DNA from: Chloroflexota bacterium
GTDB lineage: Bacteria; Chloroflexota; Dormibacteria; Dormibacterales; Dormibacteraceae
Direction: 5' to 3'
Assembly: GCA_005888075.1 (NCBI GenBank)
Contig: VBKD01000080.1
Coordinates: 1 to 13,490, forward strand
DNA: 13,490 nt
The translations under genes and the position numbers were made by a program. Shown one piece after another: positions 1 through 5,707 of the stretch (the stretch's first letter is position 1; every line of letters begins with the position of its first letter). A model generated the notes under the pieces. The model was given only the letters and a program-made list of their open reading frames with translations, made no database searches and was not told where the DNA came from.

Positions 1-337
1 CCAGGGCGGCCTCCTTGCCGTCCATCTCAGGTCGAATGCCTGACGCAACGGCGACCAGGAGAGCTGCGGATGAGCTGATGCCCGCCCCCGGCGGAACCTG
101 CGATGCGACCTTCACCGCTTGAGGCTCCATCACCAGCTGCTCACCGACGGCCCGCACGTAAGTGAGTCCACCCGCGACATCGCTGTCGATGGACCATTCG
201 GCCGCCGGATGCCCGGAGACCTCGGTGTAGCGATCGACCGCCGCGGGCAGCACGACCCCACCGAGGTAATCGACATGCTCGCCGATCAGGTTCACCCGGC
301 CGGGCGCCCGCCCGTGCCATGTGAGATCAGAGGGCAC
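1..337 (-). CDS. galK: Galactokinase, N-terminal part (runs off the left edge)
   Basis: Galactokinase phosphorylates galactose to galactose-1-phosphate, the first committed step of the Leloir pathway, in the cytoplasm. The minus frame is open for 112 codons to the window edge. Near the N-terminus it carries the family signature GRVNLIGEHVDYLGG (residues 13-27), followed about 60 residues later by the GHMP-kinase ATP loop PPGAGISSSAAL. The start is taken as GTG at 337 because it gives a normal N-terminus (MPSDLTWHGRAPGRVN). An ATG at 320 is out of frame. The GTG lies 11 nt inside the end of galT, so the two genes are probably translationally coupled. The C-terminal two thirds lie outside the window. 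The family call is firm; the exact start is likely but not proven. Confidence 0.93.
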   Translation of the reverse strand, partial: MPSDLTWHGRAPGRVNLIGEHVDYLGGVVLPAAVDRYTEVSGHPAAEWSIDSDVAGGLTYVRAVGEQLVMEPQAVKVASQVPPGAGISSSAALLVAVASGIRPEMDGKEAAL

Positions 338-1139
338 GAAGCTCCGCGGCCGTGTCCTCCGCGCGCGCGTCGAGGATGAAAGCGCCGGCTCCAAGCTCGG
401 AGCCCGCCAGGAATTTCATCTTGTTGCGACTGCGGTTGGGTGGATAGAACTCGACGTGAAAGTGGTGCTGGCGGTGGCCACGACCAGGAGGCCTCTGATG
501 CATCGCCATCACATAAGGCAAGGGGAAGTTGAAAAGGCGGTCGTATCGCTGCAGCAGATCTTTGAGGAGGCGGGCGAACGCGAGATTATCCTCATCGTCA
601 AGGTCCGCCAGCCCGCCGCGGTGCTGGAGCGGCGCGAGGTGAACCTCGTACGGCCAGCGCGCGAAAGGGGGCACGAAAGCGATCCAGCGGTCATTGCGCG
701 CGACGGTCCGTTGGCCGCTCGTCTCGCCTTCGATGACATCGCAATAGAGACAGCGCCCGTTCTTGCGCGCGTAACGCGCCTCGGCGGCCAGCTCACGCTG
801 GACGACCGGGGGAACAAAGGGATACCCGTAGATCTGGCCGTGCGGATGGCTGAGCGTGACTCCGATCGCCTCGCCGCGGTTCTCGAAGACGTACACGTAC
901 CGCACATTGGGGAGGCGGCCCAGCTCGTTGGTCCGGTCGCGCCACACCTCGATCAGGTCCTGGATGTGCTCGACGCTCTGCTCTCCAAGCGACGAGTCAT
1001 GCACCGGCGTGTAGCACACGACTTCGCAGCGTCCCTGCTCGCCCGTGTAGGACGGGAAACGATTTTCGAAGACCGCGATGTGATAGTCGGACTCTGGTAC
1101 CCACTCTTCGAGCAGGAGATGCCAGCGGAGCTCGCTCAA
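327..1139 (-). CDS. galT: Galactose-1-phosphate uridylyltransferase, shortened at the N-terminus
   Basis: GalT exchanges UMP between UDP-glucose and galactose-1-phosphate in the Leloir pathway. The 270-residue frame contains the catalytic HPH (residues 98-100, in SHPHGQIYGYPF), the late metal-site motif HRQHHFHVEF (222-231), and a normal C-terminus. It is short: family members usually have about 330-350 residues. Two stretches seem to be missing: the segment between EEWV (11-14) and PESDY (15-19), where relatives have a CxxC zinc motif, and the loop after ENRFPS (25-30). The assigned start is TTG at 1139. A GalT-like N-terminal peptide lies just upstream in another frame (see 1136-1183). The catalytic core is intact, so the enzyme may still work, but the gene could also be in early decay or carry a sequence error. 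It sits between a LOG-like gene and galK, probably in one transcript. Confidence 0.85.
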   Translation of the reverse strand: MSELRWHLLLEEWVPESDYHIAVFENRFPSYTGEQGRCEVVCYTPVHDSSLGEQSVEHIQDLIEVWRDRTNELGRLPNVRYVYVFENRGEAIGVTLSHPHGQIYGYPFVPPVVQRELAAEARYARKNGRCLYCDVIEGETSGQRTVARNDRWIAFVPPFARWPYEVHLAPLQHRGGLADLDDEDNLAFARLLKDLLQRYDRLFNFPLPYVMAMHQRPPGRGHRQHHFHVEFYPPNRSRNKMKFLAGSELGAGAFILDARAEDTAAELRAL

Positions 1140-1183
1140 ATTCGCTCGTAATAGATCAGGTGGCGGCCGTCGGGCTTCTGCAC
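1136..1183 (-). other. Out-of-frame GalT-like N-terminal peptide upstream of the galT TTG start
   Basis: A GTG at 1183, preceded by a purine-rich GAGAAGGCGG that could bind ribosomes, opens a 15-codon frame. It reads (V)QKPDGRHLIYYERI and stops at TGA 1138-1136. From memory of the family, GalT proteins often begin with a similar (K/L)x-DGRxLIYY segment just before the ELRW motif. The main galT frame starts at TTG 1139-1137, overlapping this stop in the -1 frame. The original start is therefore probably GTG 1183, with an indel near 1138-1142 separating the two parts. Alternatives are a coupled leader peptide, ribosomal frameshifting (no good slippery heptamer is visible), or a sequencing or assembly error. 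Confidence 0.55.
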
Positions 1184-1202
1184 GACCCGCCTTCTCAGAC
1201 GC

Positions 1203-1649
1203 TTAAGCCCCAAGTGCCCGCCTCACCGCCTCGGCCGGCGAATCGACCACATCGAGGCCGCCCACGTCCCAGCTGTCGAGCGCGACGACGGAGCGGCCCA
1301 GCTTGCGCGCCAGTGCGATCTCGCTCAGCGTCCCCCATCCCGAGCCGATGGCGATGACGCTCTCGGCCGCGGTGACGATCAACGCATTGCGTGCCTGGCC
1401 CATTCCGGTCGGCAGCGAAACGGTGAGATGGGGATTGGCGCCTCGACGATCTGTGTCGGGAAGGATTCCCACGACGGTTCCCCCTTCACTTGCGGCGCCC
1501 TCGCTGGCCGCGCCCATGACACCACCGAAACCTCCGTTGATGACGACGGCTCCGGATCGAGCGAGCAGCTTGCCGACCTCGCGCGCGGACTCGAGCTGCG
1601 ATGGCGTCGCCTCCGAAGCGCCACAGACCGCGACGTATCTCAGAGGCAT
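1203..1649 (-). CDS. LOG-like Rossmann nucleotide-binding protein (TIGR00725 type)
   Basis: The 148-residue protein is a complete small Rossmann-fold member of the lysine-decarboxylase-like/LOG superfamily. Visible motifs are the glycine loop GGFGGVMGAASEGA (39-52), GQARNALIV (84-92) and GSGWGTLSEIALA (102-114). The last corresponds to the PGGxGTxxE signature of the superfamily with the first residues changed. Known LOG relatives hydrolyse nucleotide 5'-monophosphates, but this subgroup has no settled substrate, so I assign the fold and not a reaction. The start is ATG 1649 with no clear Shine-Dalgarno sequence. TAAACT ends 9 nt upstream and could be a -10 box for a very short leader. The stop is followed after 19 nt by the upstream galT-like GTG, suggesting one transcript LOG-galT-galK; a functional link to galactose use is not evident. 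Confidence 0.85.
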   Translation of the reverse strand: MPLRYVAVCGASEATPSQLESAREVGKLLARSGAVVINGGFGGVMGAASEGAASEGGTVVGILPDTDRRGANPHLTVSLPTGMGQARNALIVTAAESVIAIGSGWGTLSEIALARKLGRSVVALDSWDVGGLDVVDSPAEAVRRALGA

Positions 1650-1658
1650 CGGGGGAAG

Positions 1659-1664
1659 AGTTTA
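1659..1664 (-). promoter_or_regulatory. Possible -10 box for the LOG-galT-galK transcript
   Basis: On the minus strand the hexamer TAAACT lies 9 nt upstream of the ATG at 1649, fitting the TANNNT pattern. No convincing -35 element is spaced correctly. The gene has no ribosome binding site, so a nearly leaderless mRNA would be consistent. This is a weak call based on position only. Confidence 0.25.
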
Positions 1665-1715
1665 GAGGTGAGCCCATGTCGTAAACTTGCGGGCGAAGTT
1701 CAACGCCCGTGGGGC

Positions 1716-1726
1716 AAAGGAGGTGA
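1716..1726 (+). promoter_or_regulatory. Near-perfect Shine-Dalgarno sequence with no established gene
   Basis: The sequence AAAGGAGGTGA is a long match to the 16S rRNA anti-Shine-Dalgarno. It lies inside the candidate RNA and overlaps the left arm of stem 2 (1725-1731). It precedes a TTG at 1736 that opens a 23-codon frame. In this window most genes have weak or no ribosome binding sites, so this one stands out. It may be chance, or it may be a translated leader whose access is gated by folding. Confidence 0.35.
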
Positions 1727-1735
1727 GGCGGAATC

Positions 1736-1807
1736 TTGGATAAACCGAATCGTGGTGCCAACCGCCTCGTTTGCCAGCCGGGAGCTCGGGAGGAATCAAG
1801 CCTCTAG
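1736..1807 (+). CDS. Possible 23-residue leader peptide, very uncertain
   Basis: TTG 1736 to TAG 1805-1807 encodes 23 residues beginning MDKPNRGANRLVCQ. It is supported only by the strong Shine-Dalgarno sequence 1716-1726, and the spacing of about 12 nt to the start is longer than ideal. I recognise no family. Frames of this length arise by chance in GC-rich DNA, and the segment doubles as stems 2 and 3 of the candidate RNA. It is listed because small frames with strong ribosome binding sites are easily lost. Confidence 0.18.
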   Translation: MDKPNRGANRLVCQPGAREESSL

Positions 1808-1866
1808 CTTCCGATTCCAATTCCGGCTCTTGGAGTCGGAGGCGGTAGCACTGCGAACGACCGACC

Positions 1867-1899
1867 GAGGGCCTGGATAGTCCAGGCCCTCAACTTTTT
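1867..1899 (+). terminator. Intrinsic (rho-independent) terminator
   Basis: A perfect 11-bp stem, GAGGGCCTGGA (1867-1877) with TCCAGGCCCTC (1881-1891), closes on a 3-nt TAG loop. It is followed by AAC and five T residues (1895-1899). The T-run is on the plus strand only; the other side has no T-run, so it acts on a rightward transcript. It ends 21 nt before the thioesterase ATG. That suggests either that the upstream RNA is a separate unit or that termination controls entry into the thioesterase gene. Confidence 0.85.
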
Positions 1900-1906
1900 C
1901 CCCCAC

Positions 1907-1912
1907 TACGAT
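1907..1912 (+). promoter_or_regulatory. Possible -10 box giving a leaderless thioesterase mRNA
   Basis: TACGAT fits the TANNNT pattern and ends 8 nt before the ATG at 1921, so transcription would begin at or next to the start codon. The gene has no Shine-Dalgarno sequence, consistent with leaderless initiation. The -35 position would fall within the terminator stem, and no -35 match is seen. Readthrough of the terminator is the competing explanation. Confidence 0.35.
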
Positions 1913-1920
1913 TTGCAGTC

Positions 1921-2385
1921 ATGGCCGACGACTACTCCGCGCGACTCAACGAGATGCCGGAGGGATGGCTGCAGGCGATGGGCATCACCGTGACGCTCGC
2001 CACCAAAGACGAGGTGCGAGCCGAGCTCATGGTCGGTGAGGAGCATCTGCAGGGTTACGGCATCGTCCACGGAGGCGTGCACTGCGGGCTGATCGAATCG
2101 CTCGCCTCGATCGGCGCGGCGTTGTTCGCGATGCCGCGCGGCCAGCACGTGGTGGGGCTGGAGAACAACACGAGCTTCATCCGGGCCGTTCGCCTGGGGG
2201 CCAAGCTGCGCGCCATCGCCACGCCCATCACTCGGGGCCAACGGACGCAGGTGTGGGAATCGCGAGTCATCGACGAGGAAGACCGAGTCGTCGCGATGGG
2301 TCGCGTGCGCCTGCTCTGCCTCGAGGCCGATCAGTCGCTGGCGGGCGAGCAGGTCAAGGGAGTTCTGCACCCGGAGAAGCCGTAG
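1921..2385 (+). CDS. PaaI-family hotdog-fold thioesterase
   Basis: The 154-residue protein has the length and pattern of PaaI-type acyl-CoA thioesterases of the 4HBT superfamily, which hydrolyse acyl- or phenylacyl-CoA thioesters in the cytoplasm. The central helix motif is intact: YGIVHGGVHCGLIESLAS (residues 46-63), with HGG and a downstream Glu59 in the position usually taken by the catalytic acid. A strand VVGLENNTSFIRAVRLG (77-93) follows, as in this family. The substrate cannot be read from sequence. It is the only convincing plus-strand protein gene. Its stop codon is only 3 nt from the stop of the convergent gene at 2389, leaving no room for a terminator between them. ATG 1921 is chosen as the first start that gives a complete hotdog N-terminus. 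Confidence 0.88.
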   Translation: MADDYSARLNEMPEGWLQAMGITVTLATKDEVRAELMVGEEHLQGYGIVHGGVHCGLIESLASIGAALFAMPRGQHVVGLENNTSFIRAVRLGAKLRAIATPITRGQRTQVWESRVIDEEDRVVAMGRVRLLCLEADQSLAGEQVKGVLHPEKP

Positions 2386-2388
2386 CGA

Positions 2389-3948
2389 TCACTTTCCGGT
2401 GACGTAACCAAAAATGATCTCGTCGATCAGGCGCTCGACGGGCGCCAGGTCGTCGGTGAAAACCTGGCTGTGATACGGCGAGACGCGAAGATTGCCCTCG
2501 TTCATCGCGCTCACCGCGATGCTCTGGGCCACCGGTTCGTTGATGAGCCCGAGATTGTGCTGCACATCGGCCAGGGTCGTCGGTTGCGTGGACGCATAGA
2601 CCAGCGTGTTGGCGAATGCCGGCACGTCGACGAGAAAGACGCTGGGATACACCGCCGCCATCGTGCTCGCGATCGCGTCGACGAGCCGGTAGTCCGTCGC
2701 GGTGCGTCCGGCATTGACCACAGCCACACCGCCCGGCCGCAGGTGATCGCGTACCTCGCTGAAGAACTCGCGCGTCGTCAGGTGAAACGGTATGTAGGGC
2801 TGGCGATAGGCGTCCATCACCACCACGTCGTACTGCCCGGCTTGGGTATCGACCCAATAGCGCGCGTCCCCGGCAACGGCATGGACGTTGGGTTCATCGA
2901 GGTGGAAGTACTTCCGTGCGACCGTGAGGATGTCCGGATCGATCTCGACTCCCGTGATCTGCACGCCTGGGCCGTAAGCCGCGGTGTACTGCCGCGCTGA
3001 CGTGCCGCCGGCCAGCCCCAGGATCGCCACGTCTTTCGGCCGCGGCTCTGTCGCCTGGGCCGGACGGAATGCGTTGGCGACGACCATGTAATCCCAGGGA
3101 CCCCCCGTGAGCAGGTTCTGCGGGTCGTAGATCGAATGGATGGCCTGGCCCTCGTTGAGGATCAGCTCGGTCTTCGTCCCCACCTGGACGACCTGGATGT
3201 AGTGGTAGGCGGATTCCTTCTCATAGACGAGCTGCCCGACCTGGGGCGGCTTGATGCCTGAGGGAAGAAAGATCCAGGCCAGGATCACGGCGGCCGCGAA
3301 CGACGCGTAGAGCCGTCGGCGCGGCCACCGCCACAAGGCCGCCACCGAGATTCCAACCAGCGCCAGCCCAAACCCTTCCAGCGTCGGGCGGGTGCCGTAT
3401 GTCGGAATGAACCAGAAGACCGGGAGAAAAGTGCCCAGGATGCTGCCGGCGGTCGACAGGGCGTAGACGCGACCCGCGGTGTTGCCCCCTGTCGCGACGT
3501 CTGTCAAGAGAAGCCTGATGGCGAAAGGGCTGACGAAGCCCAGCAGGATCACGGGCGCCGCGAACAGCAGCATGACCGCGACGAGAGTGCCGGCGACCAG
3601 GCCGACGCTCAGGTCCTTGAAACCCTGCTGCGACAGCAGCAGGATCGGGTAGCTCACCAGAGGAATCACGCCGATCCACAGGCCGGCCCAGGCCGTGATC
3701 TGATACAGCACCTCGTCGCGCGGATACCGGTCGGCGAGGCGGCCACCGATGACGTAGCCCACCGAGAGGTAGATGAGGATGAGCCCGATCAGCACCCCCC
3801 ACACGTAAAGGCTGGTGCCGAAATAGGGCGCCAGGAGCCGTGCCGCGCCGAACTCGACGGCAAGCGACGCCATGCCGGAGACGAAAACGAGCGGCAGCAG
3901 CAGCCACCGCGCTGGCGTATTTGTCAGGTCGGTTGCTCTGCCGCCCAC
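2389..3948 (-). CDS. Membrane-anchored spermidine-synthase-like protein
   Basis: The N-terminal half (about residues 14-230) holds roughly seven hydrophobic segments, by eye near 14-32, 48-68, 83-105, 113-138, 164-182, 190-206 and 213-229. The C-terminal half (about 240-519) is a Rossmann methyltransferase-like domain of the spermidine synthase family. It includes the strand-loop VAILGLAGGTSARQY (307-321), an acidic ribose-binding strand GVEIDPDI (333-340) and MDAYRQPYIPFHLTTREFF (378-396) at the catalytic-Asp position. The canonical GGGDG is replaced by GLAGGT, so ordinary spermidine synthesis should not be assumed. Such membrane-fused SpeE-like proteins are widespread and mostly uncharacterised. 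The GTG start at 3948 lies 25 nt inside the end of dnaJ, implying coupling. An alternative internal start (the Met at residue 26) would cut into the first membrane segment. Confidence 0.85.
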   Translation of the reverse strand: MGGRATDLTNTPARWLLLPLVFVSGMASLAVEFGAARLLAPYFGTSLYVWGVLIGLILIYLSVGYVIGGRLADRYPRDEVLYQITAWAGLWIGVIPLVSYPILLLSQQGFKDLSVGLVAGTLVAVMLLFAAPVILLGFVSPFAIRLLLTDVATGGNTAGRVYALSTAGSILGTFLPVFWFIPTYGTRPTLEGFGLALVGISVAALWRWPRRRLYASFAAAVILAWIFLPSGIKPPQVGQLVYEKESAYHYIQVVQVGTKTELILNEGQAIHSIYDPQNLLTGGPWDYMVVANAFRPAQATEPRPKDVAILGLAGGTSARQYTAAYGPGVQITGVEIDPDILTVARKYFHLDEPNVHAVAGDARYWVDTQAGQYDVVVMDAYRQPYIPFHLTTREFFSEVRDHLRPGGVAVVNAGRTATDYRLVDAIASTMAAVYPSVFLVDVPAFANTLVYASTQPTTLADVQHNLGLINEPVAQSIAVSAMNEGNLRVSPYHSQVFTDDLAPVERLIDEIIFGYVTGK

Positions 3949-4802
3949 TTGCGCGTCGGCTCATCCATCGGGACGGGCAGCTGGACGCGCACCTCCACGT
4001 ACATGTCGCCGGGAGGTCCACCCTTCGGGTCGGGCAGCCCGAGCCCTTTGAGCCGGATCTTGGTTCCGTTCTGCGTCTCGGGCGCGACCTTGAACTTGAC
4101 CTGACCGCCTTTGAGCGTCGGGGCGGCCACCTCCCCACCGCGAAGAGCGACGTGCAGCGGGACGGGCACTACGACGCGGACATCTTTGCCGTCGCGGGTG
4201 AAGACCGGGTCGGGAGCGATCTGAACTCTCGCCCGAAGGCCCGGAACTCGTAGCACGGTTCCTTCCTTGACCCCGGCGGGCACCTTGACCTCGACCCTCC
4301 GCCCGCCAGGTAGCTCGACCGTGCGGCTGGTGCCGGTGTAGACCTCGGTCAGGCTGACGGTGATCGGCGCTTCGACATCGATCGCCTGCTGCCTCGCGCG
4401 CCCGCGCGTGCCCTGGCCGAAGATCGAGCCGAAGAAGTCCCCAAAACCGCCCCCCATGTCGCCAAACATGTCGTCCATCTCCTCGGGAGTGACCGTCCGG
4501 TACTGGGCTCGCGATCCGGCGTTGCCTCCGAAACCTCCGGCGCCCTGACCGGGGCGCGCCCCGGCGGCCTGGGCCGCCGCCCAGTCTGGCCCGAACTGGT
4601 CATACATCTCGCGCTTCTTGGGATCGCGAAGCACGTCGTGGGCCTCCGAGATCTCCTTGAAGCGCGCCTCGGCCTCCTTGTTGCCCGCGTTCACGTCCGG
4701 GTGGTATTTGCGCGCGAGCTTGCGGAACGCGGCCGAGACTTCCTTCTGGGTCGCCGACCGCGGCACGCCCAGAACCTCGTAGTAGTCCTTGACCTTAGGC
4801 AT
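3924..4802 (-). CDS. CbpA-type DnaJ co-chaperone without zinc finger
   Basis: The 292-residue protein begins with a J-domain (about 5-70) carrying the HPD motif (34-36) that stimulates DnaK ATP hydrolysis. A Gly/Phe-rich linker follows (about 80-130), then two beta-sandwich substrate-binding domains (about 143-280). The four CxxCxGxG repeats of classical DnaJ are absent, which makes it a type II/CbpA-like J-protein. The first substrate-binding domain reads from GTVLRVPGL (181-189) directly to APDPVFTRDGKDV (196-208), shorter than the usual GGPPGDLY-containing stretch; the second domain keeps GGPPGDMYVEV (261-271). The start is ATG 4802. No DnaK or GrpE gene is visible nearby, and I see no CIRCE operator in the 104 nt upstream. 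It overlaps the downstream membrane SpeE-like gene, so the two are probably co-transcribed. Confidence 0.92.
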   Translation of the reverse strand: MPKVKDYYEVLGVPRSATQKEVSAAFRKLARKYHPDVNAGNKEAEARFKEISEAHDVLRDPKKREMYDQFGPDWAAAQAAGARPGQGAGGFGGNAGSRAQYRTVTPEEMDDMFGDMGGGFGDFFGSIFGQGTRGRARQQAIDVEAPITVSLTEVYTGTSRTVELPGGRRVEVKVPAGVKEGTVLRVPGLRARVQIAPDPVFTRDGKDVRVVVPVPLHVALRGGEVAAPTLKGGQVKFKVAPETQNGTKIRLKGLGLPDPKGGPPGDMYVEVRVQLPVPMDEPTRKWAAEQPT

Positions 4803-4823
4803 ATTCGAACACCATCTCTAACT

Positions 4824-4850
4824 TTGATACCCGATTGCCCGGGTCGACAA
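4824..4850 (-). promoter_or_regulatory. Weak promoter candidate for dnaJ
   Basis: On the minus strand TTGTCG (4850-4845) and TATCAA (4829-4824) are separated by 15 nt, shorter than the optimal 17. The TATCAA box ends 21 nt before the dnaJ ATG. A small inverted repeat (ACCCG 4829-4833 with CGGGT 4840-4844) lies in the spacer. This is the only promoter-like signal I see in 4803-4906, and it could be chance. Confidence 0.2.
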
Positions 4851-4906
4851 ATCCGAGGTCACCGACAAGACTCTAAGGCCCGGCGGCAACGGTCTCCGCG
4901 GCGCGC

Positions 4907-5707
4907 CTAGAGCTCGATGACCTGGGGCACGATCACGCCGTCGCTGATCTCCAGGATTCCGACGGATGGTTTGGGGTAGCTGCGAAGGTGCCTCGCCACC
5001 TGCAGCCAGGACCATTCGAACCAACCCGGCCGCTGCGTCAGCCGCCGCGTGGCGGTGGTCGGATTCCACTGGTAGACGCCGCCTGGGTTGAAAAGAAGGA
5101 CCCCGTCGAACAATTCCGAGTGTGCGCGATGCGTGTGCCCGTAGACGATCACGTCGGCGTCGGGAAAGCGGCGCCGCAGGGTGAGGGGCAGTCCCGTATG
5201 CGGATGGAAATAGCCGAGGCTGACGGTCCACATGAACGTCTGCGGCTCTTCCAACCAGCGCGAGCGATGCCCGTGCGTGATCACGATCCTCTTCCCGTGG
5301 ACGATGACCTCGCGGCTCGTGGGCAGACCGTCCAGTGCCTCGTCGTGATCACCGCGCACGGCCTCGACTGGCGCGATCCGCCTCAGGTCGTCGAGCGTCG
5401 ACTGCGAGGTGATGTCGCCCGCGTGAAGGATCAGCTCGACCCCGTCGAAAACCTCGACGAGACGATCGGGAAGGCGATCGATGAACTCGGGGCAGTGCGT
5501 GTCGGCGATGACTCCTATGCGCGTGCCCCGTGGGCGGGATGGCGCCGGAGCTACGTTCGCGTCTACTTGATGCCCGCCGCGGCCATCCCCGCCGCATGGG
5601 CGGCGTTCGCGTCCTGGCCGGTGTCGAGCGCGTGGACGGCCGCCGCCGCGAATGCGTGCGAGCGTGGCTGGTCGAGGTTCAAGTCGATGTTCGCGAGCGA
5701 GAACCAC
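4907..5707 (-). CDS. YfcE/MJ0936-like metallophosphoesterase, start unresolved
   Basis: Calcineurin-like metallophosphoesterases cleave phosphodiesters or phosphomonoesters with two metal ions. The fold starts at TRIGVIADTHC (codon at 5524). It then shows HAGD, RGDHD (in place of the common GNHD), THGHR and YGHTHR, the full set of metal-binding motifs. An unusual Trp-rich tail, GWFEWSWLQVARHL, precedes the C-terminus. Between the stop of the upstream gene (5563-5565) and the fold there is no in-frame ATG, GTG or TTG. The nearest upstream standard start is GTG 5707, giving 266 residues whose first 50 or so are arginine-rich and look like antisense-style filler. The coordinates use that GTG as a placeholder. 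The real start may be non-canonical near 5518-5565, or the frame may be reached from the upstream gene by frameshifting. The family call is strong; the 5' boundary is not. Confidence 0.8.
   Translation of the reverse strand: MVLAREHRLEPRPATLARIRGGGRPRARHRPGRERRPCGGDGRGGHQVDANVAPAPSRPRGTRIGVIADTHCPEFIDRLPDRLVEVFDGVELILHAGDITSQSTLDDLRRIAPVEAVRGDHDEALDGLPTSREVIVHGKRIVITHGHRSRWLEEPQTFMWTVSLGYFHPHTGLPLTLRRRFPDADVIVYGHTHRAHSELFDGVLLFNPGGVYQWNPTTATRRLTQRPGWFEWSWLQVARHLRSYPKPSVGILEISDGVIVPQVIEL

Larger units (their letters stand above)
1690..1900 (+). ncRNA. Candidate structured RNA ending in an intrinsic terminator
   Basis: This stretch lies between divergent protein genes and contains consecutive stems on the plus strand. 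Stem 1 is 1690-1695 with 1704-1709 (CGGGCG/CGCCCG). Stem 2 is 1725-1731 with 1762-1768 (GAGGCGG/CCGCCTC), enclosing 1736-1739 with 1758-1761 (TTGG/CCAA) and 1744-1746 with 1754-1756. Stem 3 is 1776-1781 with 1823-1828 (AGCCGG/CCGGCT), enclosing 1792-1797 with 1813-1818 (GGAATC/GATTCC). Stem 4 is 1835-1839 with 1861-1865, enclosing 1842-1846 with 1850-1854. An 11-bp terminator with a T-run follows. A plus-strand terminator here has no upstream plus-strand protein gene to serve, so it implies a transcript starting inside the gap. I do not recognise the RNA: it matches no 4.5S, tmRNA, RNase P, T-box or riboswitch core I know. It could be a 6S-like or other sRNA, or an attenuating leader of the thioesterase gene at 1921. 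The 5' end is a guess. Confidence 0.45.

Noticed and set aside
321..1151. 276-codon plus-strand open frame
   Set aside because: It is antisense to galT, and the minus strand carries the conserved HPH and HFH motifs.
1750..1768. Resemblance to a T-box motif (GTGGTGCCAACCGCC)
   Set aside because: The consensus GGGTGGNACCGCG is not matched, there is no stem I specifier architecture, and the downstream gene is not an aminoacyl-tRNA or amino-acid gene.
1771..1830. Possible tRNA-like fold
   Set aside because: The T-loop GTTCGANNC and acceptor stem of about 7 bp are absent.
1428..1880. 150-codon plus-strand frame running through the intergenic gap
   Set aside because: The first half is antisense to the LOG-like gene and the second half crosses the stems and terminator. 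There is no domain or ribosome binding site at its start.
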